A stretch of 64,000 bases of DNA from Acidimicrobiales bacterium (GTDB taxonomy: Bacteria; Actinomycetota; Acidimicrobiia; Acidimicrobiales; MedAcidi-G1). Below the pieces are notes generated by a model. It was not told the DNA's origin. It was given only the letters and a program-made list of their open reading frames with translations, and searched no databases. The stretch's first letter is position 1; each line of letters starts with the position of its first letter. Below, piece by piece: positions 7,922 to 15,975 of the stretch. The stretch spans positions 142,159-206,158 of the forward strand of contig JASLKK010000005.1 in assembly GCA_030747595.1 (NCBI GenBank), in the 5' to 3' direction. The position numbers were made by a program, and so were the translations under genes.

Positions 7922-7996
7922 GCCCCTGTAGCTCAGCGGATAGAGCATCGGCTTCCGGAGCCGTGTGCACAGGTTCGAGTCCTGTCAGGGGCGCCA
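7922..7996 (+). tRNA. tRNA-Arg(CCG)
   Basis: 75-nt cloverleaf including encoded CCA. Acceptor GCCCCTG pairs with CAGGGGC; D stem GCTC/GAGC; anticodon loop TTCCGGA gives anticodon CCG (reads CGG, Arg); T arm ACAGG-TTCGAGT-CCTGT; discriminator G. The 27-43 pair is T-T, leaving a four-pair anticodon stem. A -10 box TAACCT (7905-7910) ends 11 nt before the 5' end. No integrase or repeated 3' end lies next to it, so there is no sign of an integrated element. Confidence 0.95.
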
Positions 7997-8039
7997 GACG
8001 CCACGAAGAGCCAGACACGGTGACGACCGGATTCACCCC

Positions 8040-8339
8040 ATGCCTGATGCAACACGCGACGAACTCACGGCCACCTTTTCCGAGTTCGCCCGGAGTGCCG
8101 ACATGATCGCCTTCCCCGTCCACTGGCACCTGGTCAACGAACGTCGGGGCACGGTGGTCGCCCAGTCCGGTAACCGTCTGCGAGACCCCGGCAAAGGCCA
8201 TATCCACGAACCCTGGAACCTGACTGTGCTTACGTACGGGGGCAACGGCCGCTGAGCAGGCCAGCGGGACATCTACGACGTGACCCATTTCGGCAACGAG
8301 GTCATGGCCTGGGTGGCCGCACGCGACGTCTATTCCTGA
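8040..8339 (+). pseudogene. Decayed NTF2/SnoaL-like gene
   Basis: From ATG 8040 the frame gives an NTF2-like C-terminal half: HWHLVNERRGTVVAQSGNRL, then EPWNLTVLTYGGNGR, a TGA at 8253-8255, and in the same frame RDIYDVTHFGNEVMAWV to a stop at 8337-8339. Intact members usually have Trp right after the Gly-Arg/Lys (GxGRW..EDIYNP), so the TGA sits where TGG is expected, and the first part of the usual ~140-residue domain is missing. Both defects point to a dead gene rather than a short protein. An alternative is a 71-residue product from 8040 to 8255. Confidence 0.65.
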
Positions 8340-8371
8340 ACCTAACCCCCAAGCCCAGAAGAGACCGTGGG

Positions 8372-8377
8372 TAGGGT
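8372..8377 (+). promoter_or_regulatory. -10 box TAGGGT of the FrhB-like gene
   Basis: TAGGGT ends 8 nt before ATG 8386, a spacing that implies a leaderless or nearly leaderless mRNA. No Shine-Dalgarno sequence precedes the ATG. Confidence 0.5.
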
Positions 8378-8385
8378 GACCGGCG

Positions 8386-9540
8386 ATGGCCACACCCCGC
8401 AAGAAGTGGACCTTCCAGTGGAAGGAGCTCTACGACGAGGTCATCACCTCCGGCCTCTGCACGGGCTGCGCCGGTTGTGTCATCGCCTGCCCGCATGACG
8501 TCATCGGCTACGAGCACGCACCGGGGCAGTACAAGCCGTTCCATCTGGAGGACGATCTGGGCCTCGATGACTGCGGCCACGGCCAAAAGGGCTGCACGTC
8601 GTGCACCCGGGCATGCCCACGTTTTCGAGACTGGGAAACCGAAGCCGATCAGCACCTCTTCGCCCGAGCCCGCAAGCCCGATGAGATGTCCGGTGTCTAC
8701 AAGGACGTCCTGCTCACCCGGGCGAGTGACGCCGGCGTCCACCAGATGGGCCAAGACGGCGGCCTGGTGTCAGCCATCCTCATCTGGTGCCTAGACAACG
8801 GCATCATCGACGGCGCGCTGACCAGCCACCTCGAACCCGAGGGTCCTGACGGATCCAGCAGTTGGAAGGCCGTCCCCGCGGTGGCCACCGACCGTGCCTC
8901 GGTGCTGGCCGGGGCGGGCAGCCGCTACACCTACTCGGCCAACACATTGGCCATGCCCGAAGCTCTGGATCGTGGCCTCTCCTCGCTCGCGCTGGTCGGC
9001 ATGAGCTGCCAGACATCCATCGGGCCGGTGATGTGGCACCGCAAGGTGGGCAAGGCCGGCAAGCCGATCAAGCTCAATATCGGTCTGCTGTGCTCCAAGT
9101 CGTTCGACGACGCCATCTTCGAGGAGCTCTTCTGGGCCAAGTACCGCCTCCGGAAGGAGGACATGGTCAAGATGAACATCAAGGGTGTCTTCCAGATCTG
9201 GATGCGGAACGGCGACTACCACGAGATCAACCTCAAGGAGTGCCACGCCTGGACCCGTGAGGGCTGCACCCATTGTCCGGACTTCGCCGCCGAACACGCC
9301 GACATCTCCACCGGCGGGATCGGCGAGAACAACGACTGGACGCTGACCATCGTGCGGACCGAACTGGGCCGTCAGGTCATCATGGGGATGCTGGCCGACG
9401 GCGTCATCGAGGGACGGCCGGGCGACAGCGACCCCGGGGCCATCGCCCTCATGCACAAGTTGGCGGCCAAGAGCCGAGACCGGTGGCCGGATTGGGCCAA
9501 TCCAACGGCCCGGGTCGGACTACCCGTCCGGGCAGTCTGA
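8386..9540 (+). CDS. Coenzyme F420 hydrogenase/dehydrogenase beta-subunit family protein
   Basis: FrhB-type iron-sulfur flavoprotein, 384 residues. It should transfer electrons between reduced F420 and an unknown partner. The N-terminus has two cysteine clusters: CTGCAGCVIACP (C25, C28, C31, C35) and GCTSCTRACP (C70, C73, C77, plus C63), enough for two 4Fe-4S clusters. The core shows QDGGLVSAILIWCLDNG and the LVGMSCQ segment typical of the family, with further Cys near the C-terminus (CTHCPDF). It stands alone between the decayed NTF2-like gene and a convergent lipoprotein gene. Confidence 0.88.
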   Translation: MATPRKKWTFQWKELYDEVITSGLCTGCAGCVIACPHDVIGYEHAPGQYKPFHLEDDLGLDDCGHGQKGCTSCTRACPRFRDWETEADQHLFARARKPDEMSGVYKDVLLTRASDAGVHQMGQDGGLVSAILIWCLDNGIIDGALTSHLEPEGPDGSSSWKAVPAVATDRASVLAGAGSRYTYSANTLAMPEALDRGLSSLALVGMSCQTSIGPVMWHRKVGKAGKPIKLNIGLLCSKSFDDAIFEELFWAKYRLRKEDMVKMNIKGVFQIWMRNGDYHEINLKECHAWTREGCTHCPDFAAEHADISTGGIGENNDWTLTIVRTELGRQVIMGMLADGVIEGRPGDSDPGAIALMHKLAAKSRDRWPDWANPTARVGLPVRAV

Positions 9541-9563
9541 AACGAACCGGCTAAGCCTGAGCG

Positions 9564-9586
9564 GGGCCCGACGGATCGACGGGCCC
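9564..9586. terminator. Bidirectional hairpin between convergent genes
   Basis: GGGCCCG (9564-9570) and CGGGCCC (9580-9586) with a 9-nt loop lie between the convergent stops at 9540 and 9599. No U-tract. Confidence 0.5.
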
Positions 9587-9598
9587 GCGGGGGTCGGG

Positions 9599-9958
9599 TC
9601 AGGCGCCGCAGTCGTCGGAGATGTCGACGAACCAGCCGTAGTGCTCAACCAGCATGTCCCGGGTCACGGTGTCCCGCTGGTCGTCGATGAAGGCATCCAA
9701 CTCACGGAACTTCTCGAAGGACACCTCGGACTGGATGCCGTCCAGCACGCAGCCACAGAACGCCTTGGCCTTGACCGAACCCAGGTCGTCGTTGGCCTCC
9801 ACGCAGGCGGCCACGCCCTCACGCTCCCCTAGACCGTCGCCGGAAGCGTCGGCCTGATCCTCCCAGGACACCGGCTCACCGGAGGCCACGCACGCCGTGG
9901 CCACCAGGACGACGGCCACCAGGGGCAGGAGGCGACGGATTCGAGAGGAGCTCTTCAC
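9599..9958 (-). CDS. Small cysteine-containing lipoprotein
   Basis: About 119 residues; GTG start 9958 chosen because it puts a normal signal peptide (positive RRLLP, hydrophobic LVAVVLVAT) directly before lipobox VATAC. The mature part has paired cysteines (CVEA, FCGCVLDG, DDCGA), which suggests disulfides in an exported protein. It follows the uracil-DNA glycosylase gene by 10 bp on the same strand. No family recognised. Confidence 0.7.
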   Translation of the reverse strand: MKSSSRIRRLLPLVAVVLVATACVASGEPVSWEDQADASGDGLGEREGVAACVEANDDLGSVKAKAFCGCVLDGIQSEVSFEKFRELDAFIDDQRDTVTRDMLVEHYGWFVDISDDCGA

Positions 9959-9968
9959 GGCCCAGAGG

Positions 9969-10694
9969 CTACCGGCGGTCGCCGGTTGACGACCCCGGTC
10001 CACCGGCGCCGGCCAACTCGATCGCCCGGACCAGCACAGCGTCGAACATGGGCTCGGTGAGCCGACCGGTGAACGTGTTCTGTTGGCTCACGTGGTACGA
10101 GCACAAGATCGTGCGCCCATCGTCGAGCGGTGCCTCCACCCCGTGCCCGAATGTCGGCCGGGGTCGTAGGCCAAACTCGGACGCCGCGGCCACGTACCCA
10201 ATCTGACCGAGGACCACCACGACCTTCACCGCCGCCAAGGCGGTCACCTCACGCTCGAAGAACGACCGACACGCCGCCTTCTCGTCGGGAGTGGGCTTGT
10301 TGGCCGGCGGCGCGCACTTCACCGGCGCCGTGATGAACACGTCGGTCAACGCCAAACCGTCGTCGATGCCCACCGCTTCGGCCTGATTGGCCAAACCCAC
10401 CCGATGCAGGGCGGCGAACAGGAAGTCCCCCGACCGGTCACCGGTGAACACTCGGCCGGTCCGGTTGGCACCGTGGGCCGCCGGCGCCAGACCCACGATC
10501 AAGATCCGGGCCTCCGGGTCCCCGAACCCGGGCACACCACGACCCCAGTACTCCTGATCCCGGTAGGCGGCACGCTTTTCGGCAGCCACCTGCTCGCGCC
10601 ACGAGACCAGACGTGGGCAGGCTCGACAGGACACCACCTCATCGTGGACGGCCCGGAGGGTCGACGCGCCTTGGTCGGAAACAGGTCGGGTCAC
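9969..10694 (-). CDS. Uracil-DNA glycosylase, family 5 (UdgB-like)
   Basis: Base-excision repair enzyme of the iron-sulfur UDG type. Motif A is GLAPAAHGANRTGR, the family-5 form (GLAPA with Ala instead of the catalytic polar residue of families 1 and 4), with CSYHVSQQNTFTGRL near the C-terminus as motif C. Cysteines SCRACP at the N-terminus plus VKC and AAC supply a 4Fe-4S site. The start is uncertain: GTG 10694 avoids overlap with the divergent gene at 10720; an in-frame start at 10730 would overlap it by 11 bp. Confidence 0.88.
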   Translation of the reverse strand: MTRPVSDQGASTLRAVHDEVVSCRACPRLVSWREQVAAEKRAAYRDQEYWGRGVPGFGDPEARILIVGLAPAAHGANRTGRVFTGDRSGDFLFAALHRVGLANQAEAVGIDDGLALTDVFITAPVKCAPPANKPTPDEKAACRSFFEREVTALAAVKVVVVLGQIGYVAAASEFGLRPRPTFGHGVEAPLDDGRTILCSYHVSQQNTFTGRLTEPMFDAVLVRAIELAGAGGPGSSTGDRR

Positions 10695-10704
10695 AGGGTC
10701 AGAG

Positions 10705-10710
10705 TAGGTT
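10705..10710 (+). promoter_or_regulatory. -10 box TAGGTT of the MSMEG_4193-type gene
   Basis: TAGGTT ends 9 nt before ATG 10720; no Shine-Dalgarno is seen, which suggests a leader of only a few bases. Confidence 0.45.
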
Positions 10711-10719
10711 CGGCGACCG

Positions 10720-11355
10720 ATGCCCCCCACCCTCGTGCTCTACGTTCGACACGGACGCACGCCAACCACCGGCGCCCGCCTTCCCGGCCGCGCCCCCGGT
10801 CTGCACCTGTCCGACGAAGGCCATGCCCAGGCCGAGGCCGTGGCGGCCGCCATCGCCGGGCGCGACGGAACCGGACAGCAGGTGGCCGCCGTGTACGCCT
10901 CGCCCATGGAACGGACCCGGGAGACCGCGGCACCCATCGCCCGGGCCCTCGGCCTACGGGTCCGCACGGCACCAGGCCTCAACGAGTGCGACTTCGGCCG
11001 CTGGACCGGTCGACGCCTCAAAGAACTCATGAAACTCAAGGCGTGGGCCACCGTCCAACGCCAGCCGTCGGCCTTCCGTTTTCCGAGCGGCGAGTCGTTC
11101 GCCGAGATGCAGGCCCGTATCACCGGCCAGGTGGCCGACCTGGTGGCCCGCCATCCCGGCGAGACCATCGTCTGCGTCTCGCACGCTGATCCCATCAAGG
11201 CGGCCCTCGCCCAAGCCGTGGGCACCCCACTGGACCTCTTCCAGCGGCTGGTCGTTGGACCGTGCTCGGTGAGCGCCGTGCTACACACCAAGGAGCGACC
11301 CGTCGTTTTGACCATCAACACCACCGGCGACTTGAAAGGCCTGACGCCATCATGA
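10720..11355 (+). CDS. MSMEG_4193-type histidine phosphatase
   Basis: Histidine phosphatase superfamily protein of 211 residues. Catalytic RHG in YVRHGRTPT (His about 10), YASPMERTRETAAP, a second catalytic His in CVSHADPIK, and Glu in NECDFGRW. It heads the actinobacterial trio with DUF3090 and SCO1664-type genes, an uncharacterised conserved set; I place it in the MSMEG_4193 family on that context plus sequence. Its substrate is unknown. Confidence 0.88.
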   Translation: MPPTLVLYVRHGRTPTTGARLPGRAPGLHLSDEGHAQAEAVAAAIAGRDGTGQQVAAVYASPMERTRETAAPIARALGLRVRTAPGLNECDFGRWTGRRLKELMKLKAWATVQRQPSAFRFPSGESFAEMQARITGQVADLVARHPGETIVCVSHADPIKAALAQAVGTPLDLFQRLVVGPCSVSAVLHTKERPVVLTINTTGDLKGLTPS

Positions 11356-11474
11356 GCGACTCGGTGAGGAACGTCTCTCGCGCTGCCCCCGGGCTCGATG
11401 TAGCCGAGTGCACCGACACCCGGATCCCGACCAGCGCCTTCCAACTGCGCGCCGACGACCCCACCGACTCGTAG
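11352..11474 (+). CDS. Possible 40-residue translationally coupled protein
   Basis: ATG 11352 overlaps the phosphatase stop (ATGA) and opens a 40-codon frame that fills the gap to the DUF3090 gene. It has no membrane segment and no family that I recognise (contains AECTDTRIPTSAFQL). Its stop TAG (11472-11474) is also the first half of the TAGGTT promoter of the next gene. It may be a real small protein or chance. Confidence 0.3.
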   Translation: MSDSVRNVSRAAPGLDVAECTDTRIPTSAFQLRADDPTDS

Positions 11475-11477
11475 GTT
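11472..11477 (+). promoter_or_regulatory. -10 box TAGGTT of the DUF3090 gene
   Basis: TAGGTT ends 6 nt before ATG 11484, the exact spacing that puts transcription start on the A of ATG. This gives the DUF3090 gene its own leaderless promoter inside the cassette. Confidence 0.55.
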
Positions 11478-11483
11478 CGAACG

Positions 11484-11984
11484 ATGGGACGACCAGAGAT
11501 CGACTGGGACGACACCGACGGGTTCACCGCCGGCGTCGTCGGGCCCCAGGGGCGTCGGGTGTTCTTCCTGCAGGCCCGACGTTCCGGTCAGGTCGTGTCG
11601 CTCAAGGTCGAGAAGCAGCAGATGGCCGGTCTGGCCGAATTTCTCGACGGGCTGATGGGCGACCTCCCTCCGACCGACGAGCGGACCCTCGAAGTGATCG
11701 ACGCCAACGTCCGCTTCGAGGATCCCGGCGAGGCCGACTGGGTGGTAGGCAGTCTGGGCATCACCTACCAACAGTCCACCGACCGTCTGGTGCTGATCGC
11801 CGAAGAGTTGCTGCGCGACGAGGACGAACCCCCCGCTCAGGCCCGGTTCCCCATGCGTCGCGAAATGGTGGCCTGCTTCATCGACCGGGCCCGTGTACTG
11901 GTGGCCGCCGGCCGACCCCCGTGCGACTGGTGCGGCGCCCCGCTGGAGCCCTCGGCCGCCGGCTGGTGCCCCTGTGTCAACTAA
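11484..11984 (+). CDS. DUF3090 family protein
   Basis: Conserved actinobacterial protein of 166 residues. Visible family-like features are the start with DTDGFTAGVVGPQGRRVFFLQA, a middle region VKVEKQQMA-like LKVEKQQMAGLAEFLD, and a C-terminal pair of CxxC elements (CDWCGAPL, GWCPC) that could bind zinc. Function unknown. It sits between the histidine phosphatase and the SCO1664-type kinase-like gene, an arrangement conserved across many actinobacteria, and overlaps the latter by about 11 bp. Confidence 0.85.
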   Translation: MGRPEIDWDDTDGFTAGVVGPQGRRVFFLQARRSGQVVSLKVEKQQMAGLAEFLDGLMGDLPPTDERTLEVIDANVRFEDPGEADWVVGSLGITYQQSTDRLVLIAEELLRDEDEPPAQARFPMRREMVACFIDRARVLVAAGRPPCDWCGAPLEPSAAGWCPCVN

Positions 11985-12792
11985 GTCGCCGGCAGAGAGT
12001 TCCGCCACCTCGCCAACCAGCCCGGGAACTCCCGATACTCCGGCAGACCCGGTCGACCCGTTCCGTCGGCGAGGCCCGCTCGACGACCAGGTGGCCGTCG
12101 AGGTGCTGAGCAACGGCGGCATCGAGATCCTGGGGCGGATGCCGTGGACGTCCAACGCCACCTTTCTGGTCGACGTGACCCATCCGGCGACCGGTACGGA
12201 CCCGTTCCTGCAGGGTGTCTACAAGCCGGGGCGGGGCGAACAGCCACTCCACGACTTCCCCCCAGGGCTCTACCGGCGGGAGGCCGCAGCGTGGGAACTG
12301 ACCGCCCAGTTGGGCTGGGGGCTCATCCCGCCCACCGTGGTTCGTGAAGGACCACATGGTGAAGGCTCAGTCCAGTTGTACGTGCCGTGCGACTACGAAC
12401 AGCACTACTTCACCGTGCGCGATGACCCTGCCCATGCCGACGCCCTCATGCGCCTCGCAGCCTGGGATCTGGTGGCCAACAACACCGACCGTAAAGGCGG
12501 CCACGTACTGGCTGGCGACGACGGGAAGTTGTGGGCCATCGACAACGCCCTGTGCTTCCACCACCAGTTCAAGGTCCGGACGGTGATCTGGGACTTCGCC
12601 GGACACGCACTGGCCGACGACCTGGTGGCCGACCTTCGACGCCTTACAGAGGACGGGCTCTCGACCGCACTGGCCGACCTCCTAGACCCGCTCGAACGTG
12701 ACGCCGTGCTGACCCGGGCCGACGCTGTTGCCGCTGGTGGCGAGCTTCCCTCGGATCCAAGCGGACGCCGGGTTCCCTGGCCACTGGTCTGA
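11974..12792 (+). CDS. SCO1664-type protein, phosphatidylinositol-kinase-like fold
   Basis: About 272 residues from GTG 11974; an upstream ATG at 11893 would lie deep in the DUF3090 gene and adds low-complexity sequence, so I reject it. Kinase-like elements: GVYKPGRGEQPL (nucleotide-binding Lys), AAWELTAQLG, then the catalytic-type AWDLVANNTDRKGGHVL (D...N) and metal-binding WAIDNALCFH. These resemble PI3/4-kinase or HipA-like folds. Substrate unknown; the adjacent phosphatase might reverse its reaction, which is inference. Confidence 0.8.
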   Translation: MSTKSPAESSATSPTSPGTPDTPADPVDPFRRRGPLDDQVAVEVLSNGGIEILGRMPWTSNATFLVDVTHPATGTDPFLQGVYKPGRGEQPLHDFPPGLYRREAAAWELTAQLGWGLIPPTVVREGPHGEGSVQLYVPCDYEQHYFTVRDDPAHADALMRLAAWDLVANNTDRKGGHVLAGDDGKLWAIDNALCFHHQFKVRTVIWDFAGHALADDLVADLRRLTEDGLSTALADLLDPLERDAVLTRADAVAAGGELPSDPSGRRVPWPLV

Positions 12793-12815
12793 CCGATCGC
12801 CAGTTACCCAGCGAT

Positions 12816-13835
12816 ATGACCGACCTCGATCGACTGCTCCTCGAGGGCGACCTCGATGGCCTGCTCCGACTCGTCGACGATGCCTGCGACGACGGTGACT
12901 GGGACACCCTCGAACAGATCGCCACCCGATCCCGCCCTGCCGTGGAACGAGGCCATCAACTGTGGCCGGCCGCCGACCATGCCGAACACCGGCTAGCGCT
13001 ACAGGCCCCGGGGCCGTTCGCAGCAGCGGCCGTGGTCCGAGACGCCACCACCTTCGGAGTGGCGCCGCTCGCCGAAGTAGCCGCTTCGTCACATACTTGG
13101 GCCGACCTGGAACCCCATCTGGCCAACGCCGGGACACGCCGCGCCGTGGTGGCCCACGAGCGGGTGGCCCGCGGCGAGGACCTCCGTGGCCTCCAACTCG
13201 ACGACGACCCGGTGGGGCTTCCGCTGCAGCTGGCCTGCTGGGAACCGGCCACCGACGGGCCGACCATTGGCCCCTACGGCGTCGACGACCCGGTGCCGCC
13301 TACCGGGCTGCTCGCTTCGGTCGCCCAGGTTCCCAATCCCAAGGTCAACGAATCCATTGCGGGCCCCGAGGCCGACTCGGCCCGCGCCGCCCTCCGGGAC
13401 CTCGTCTCAACATGGACCGAACAGTCGCGGGGCACAGCGACGGCCGTCGCGGTGTGTGGAACCGGGCCAGAGGCGGCGGCCAGTGCCGGTCGGTCCATCG
13501 ATGCTGGCCACATCAGCCTCCGAGAACTGGCCTCCGACGAGGCCATCGGGTTGCTGGCCTGGGCCGGCGCCTCAGGCGGTGCCCATGGGCGACGCAGAGG
13601 GGCGGCCCGGGGTCGATTCGAAGCTTGGTGGTGCACCGCTGCCCTCGTCGGACTAGACGGACCCCAGGATGATTGGCCACCGCATCCCGACGCCCTCGGC
13701 AACGCGTTAGCCGACCTGAGATGGTGGCGTTGGGACAGCGTGCTACGTCCTGCCGGTTGGTTCCTGGGGATCGCCGTCGACGACCCGTTAGATGGACTGG
13801 CCTGGGCGCTCGCCGCGAGCGACCGCCCGTCCTGA
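12816..13835 (+). CDS. Conserved actinobacterial-type protein of unknown function
   Basis: Soluble protein of 339 residues, Ala/Trp-rich, starting 23 bp after the SCO1664-type gene, so probably cotranscribed. No catalytic motif seen. The C-terminal part has a recognisable pattern: GRFEAWWCTAALVGLD, WPPHPDALGNALADLRWWRWD and ending DDPLDGLAWALAASD. It may belong to a DUF found in other actinobacteria (DUF6183 is a guess). The position suggests a link with the MSMEG_4193 cassette. Confidence 0.7.
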   Translation: MTDLDRLLLEGDLDGLLRLVDDACDDGDWDTLEQIATRSRPAVERGHQLWPAADHAEHRLALQAPGPFAAAAVVRDATTFGVAPLAEVAASSHTWADLEPHLANAGTRRAVVAHERVARGEDLRGLQLDDDPVGLPLQLACWEPATDGPTIGPYGVDDPVPPTGLLASVAQVPNPKVNESIAGPEADSARAALRDLVSTWTEQSRGTATAVAVCGTGPEAAASAGRSIDAGHISLRELASDEAIGLLAWAGASGGAHGRRRGAARGRFEAWWCTAALVGLDGPQDDWPPHPDALGNALADLRWWRWDSVLRPAGWFLGIAVDDPLDGLAWALAASDRPS

Positions 13836-13838
13836 GAT

Positions 13839-13854
13839 CTGGGCCAGAGCCCAG
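13839..13854. terminator. Short bidirectional hairpin
   Basis: CTGGGC-CAGA-GCCCAG between the convergent stops at 13835 and 13859. Six perfect pairs, no U-tract. Confidence 0.45.
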
Positions 13855-13858
13855 CGGG

Positions 13859-14827
13859 TCAACCTCGGGCCTGCAGGGCCTCGATCAGCTTGGGCAGCAC
13901 CTTGTGCACATCGCCCACGATGCCGAGGTCGGCGACGCCGAAGATCGGCGCCTCCTCGTCCTTGTTGATGGCGATGATGTTCGCTGAGCCCTTCATGCCG
14001 ACCAGGTGCTGCGTGGCTCCGGAGATTCCACACGCCACGTAGACCGTCGGCTTCACGACCTTGCCGGTCTGACCGACCTGGTACGAATACGGGACCCACC
14101 CGGCATCCACCACGGCACGTGATGCACCCGGGGCACCCTTTACCAGCTTGGCCAGAGTCTCGATCATCTCGTACTTCTCGGCCTCGCCCAGCCCACGGCC
14201 ACCGGAGACCACCACGGCCGCCTCGTCCAGCTTCGGACCCGATGTCTCCTCTACAAAGCGCTCCTTGACGACGGCGGCACCGGTGCCACCGAGTTCGCCG
14301 ACTGCGAGGTCCGACACCGCGGCGGGCGCGCCGCCGGACTCCTCAGCGACGAACGACTTGGGTCGCACCAGGAATATGGCCAGTCCGGTGTCGGTGAAAC
14401 CGGTCAGTACGTCGGTGGTGCCGCCGAACACGGGCTCGCTACCCACCAGACGGTCACCGTTGGCGATCAGGTCGACAACGTTGGTCAGCACCGGGCGGTC
14501 CACCTTGGCCGACAGGCGGCCGGCCACGTCACGGCCGTCGTAGGAGGTGGTGGCCAGTAGCACGTCGGGGCCGTTCCCGGCCTCCAGCGCACCGGCGATG
14601 GCCGAGGCGACACGTGCACCTGGCAGCGCACCGTCGGCATCATCCACGGTGTGGACAGCGGTGGCGCCGTGCGCACCGAGCTGGCCAGCCACTGTCGAAC
14701 CGTCGCCCGCCAAAACCACCTCGACGGAGTCGGCCAGCGTGCGGGCCTTGGTCAGCAGTTCCAACGTCGATGCGGTGGCTCCAGCCTCCGTGGCCTCACC
14801 GAATACCCAGATCTTTGAGATTCCCAT
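13859..14827 (-). CDS. etfA: Electron transfer flavoprotein alpha subunit
   Basis: FAD-binding subunit of ETF, 322 residues, which passes electrons from acyl-CoA dehydrogenases to the respiratory chain. N-terminal [26 protein letters not shown], and the C-terminal FAD-binding domain with [36 protein letters not shown] and [15 protein letters not shown], all diagnostic. A strong SD (AGGAGG, 5 nt before ATG) and a 9-bp gap to etfB show one operon. Confidence 0.97.
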   Translation of the reverse strand: MGISKIWVFGEATEAGATASTLELLTKARTLADSVEVVLAGDGSTVAGQLGAHGATAVHTVDDADGALPGARVASAIAGALEAGNGPDVLLATTSYDGRDVAGRLSAKVDRPVLTNVVDLIANGDRLVGSEPVFGGTTDVLTGFTDTGLAIFLVRPKSFVAEESGGAPAAVSDLAVGELGGTGAAVVKERFVEETSGPKLDEAAVVVSGGRGLGEAEKYEMIETLAKLVKGAPGASRAVVDAGWVPYSYQVGQTGKVVKPTVYVACGISGATQHLVGMKGSANIIAINKDEEAPIFGVADLGIVGDVHKVLPKLIEALQARG

Positions 14828-14836
14828 GATCGCCTC

Positions 14837-15616
14837 CTACAGAACTTTGAGGTCATCCAGGAACGCCAGGATGCGTTCGTGGGCGTCACCCTCGTCGACG
14901 ATGACCTCGCCGGCCTCCCGCGCGGGAGCTTCGGTGATGGTCGTGATCTCCTGGCGGGCCCCAGCCCAGCCCACGGTGGCCGGGTCAATGCCCAGGCCAG
15001 CCAAATCGAGCTCGTCGACCGGCTTATTTTTGGCTGCCATGATCCCCTTGAACGAGGGGTAGCGGGGCTCAACGACACCGGCGGTAACCGAAACCACGGC
15101 GGGAAGCGGGCACTCAACCTGATCGAAACCGGCCTCGGTCTGACGCTTCACAGTGGCCACACCGTCGGCGACCTCAATCTCCTTGCCAAAGGTGACCGAC
15201 GGAAGGCCCATCAACTCGGCGATCTGCACGGGCACGGTGCCTGTGTAGCCGTCGCTGGACTCGGTGGCCGTCAGGATCAGGTCGGGCTCACAGCGGGCAA
15301 TCGCCGCAGCCAGCACCTTGGCCGTCGAGAGCGCATCGGAACCCGCTAGGGCCTCGTCGCTGACCAGCACGGCGCTCTCGGCGCCCATAGCCAGGGCGGT
15401 CCGCAGACCGCTTACCTCATTGTTGGGGGCCATGGAGACGAGCCTCACCTCGCCGCCGCCCGCGGCGTCCACCAACTGCAGGCCCATCTCGACGCCATAG
15501 GAGTCCGACTCATCCAGGATGAGTTTGACGTCTCGCTTCAGGGTTCTGGTTTCAGGATCCAGCACACCTGGGTCTGCCGGATCGGGGATCTGCTTGACAC
15601 ATACGACGACGATCAT
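14837..15616 (-). CDS. etfB: Electron transfer flavoprotein beta subunit
   Basis: AMP-binding ETF subunit, 259 residues. Starts MIVVVCVKQIPDP, contains ILDESDSYGVEMGLQL, GAESAVLVSD and the ETF-beta signature region VECPLPAVVSVTAGVVEPRYP. First gene of the etfBA operon. CAGACT ends 7 nt before its ATG, resembling the leaderless -10 pattern of this window (A at position 2, T at 6), and no SD is seen. Confidence 0.97.
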   Translation of the reverse strand: MIVVVCVKQIPDPADPGVLDPETRTLKRDVKLILDESDSYGVEMGLQLVDAAGGGEVRLVSMAPNNEVSGLRTALAMGAESAVLVSDEALAGSDALSTAKVLAAAIARCEPDLILTATESSDGYTGTVPVQIAELMGLPSVTFGKEIEVADGVATVKRQTEAGFDQVECPLPAVVSVTAGVVEPRYPSFKGIMAAKNKPVDELDLAGLGIDPATVGWAGARQEITTITEAPAREAGEVIVDEGDAHERILAFLDDLKVL

Positions 15617-15727
15617 GGGCCCGAGTCTGCCTTACGACGAAGGAAACGGGACCAACCGCGGCTGGGGATTTCGCAACGGTCGTCGGTCACCAGCGGACCC
15701 ACCTCCGAGCGGGTCTCGGAGGCGCCG

Positions 15728-15733
15728 TAGGGT
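15728..15733 (+). promoter_or_regulatory. -10 box TAGGGT before a 55-codon frame
   Basis: TAGGGT ends 7 nt before GTG 15741, the same geometry as at annotated genes here, and is the main reason to take the small frame seriously. Confidence 0.45.
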
Positions 15734-15740
15734 CATCACC

Positions 15741-15908
15741 GTGAGCGACAACGAACCATCAGCATCCAGCCCTCCCCAACCGCTCTCCAACCAATGGAGG
15801 CATGGTTTCCGCCACGCCTCGACCGTTGACCTGGCAGCCCCTCTCTCGAGCCTCATCGATCTCGTTTTCCTGCCCCTCATGGGCACCAACGCCGCGACGG
15901 TCTCGTGA
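15741..15908 (+). CDS. Possible 55-residue small protein
   Basis: GTG start directly behind a leaderless-type -10 box. The product has a polar Ser/Pro/Gln-rich N-terminus, then a hydrophobic stretch LAAPLSSLIDLVFLPLMG (about residues 31-48) that could be a short amphipathic or membrane helix. No family recognised. The stretch 15617-15975 holds nothing else that I can support. Confidence 0.4.
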   Translation: MSDNEPSASSPPQPLSNQWRHGFRHASTVDLAAPLSSLIDLVFLPLMGTNAATVS

Positions 15909-15975
15909 TGCGATACCCCATCACCCATCTTCTCGAGACATGCCGCTTCCCGACGAGCGGAGTCGGGTGCCGACC

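Noticed and set aside
7922..7996. tRNA-Arg as attachment site of an integrated element
   Set aside because: No integrase, no repeat of the tRNA 3' end and no phage-like genes within the next 30 kb.
8253..8255. TGA as recoded or selenocysteine codon in the NTF2-like gene
   Set aside because: The N-terminal part is also missing, the family has Trp there, and the downstream bases show no evident SECIS-type hairpin; decay explains both defects.
10740..12161. 473-codon open frame on the minus strand across the phosphatase and DUF3090 genes
   Set aside because: Antisense to three well-supported genes; its product is low-complexity and lacks any family motif. Such shadow frames are common in GC-rich DNA.
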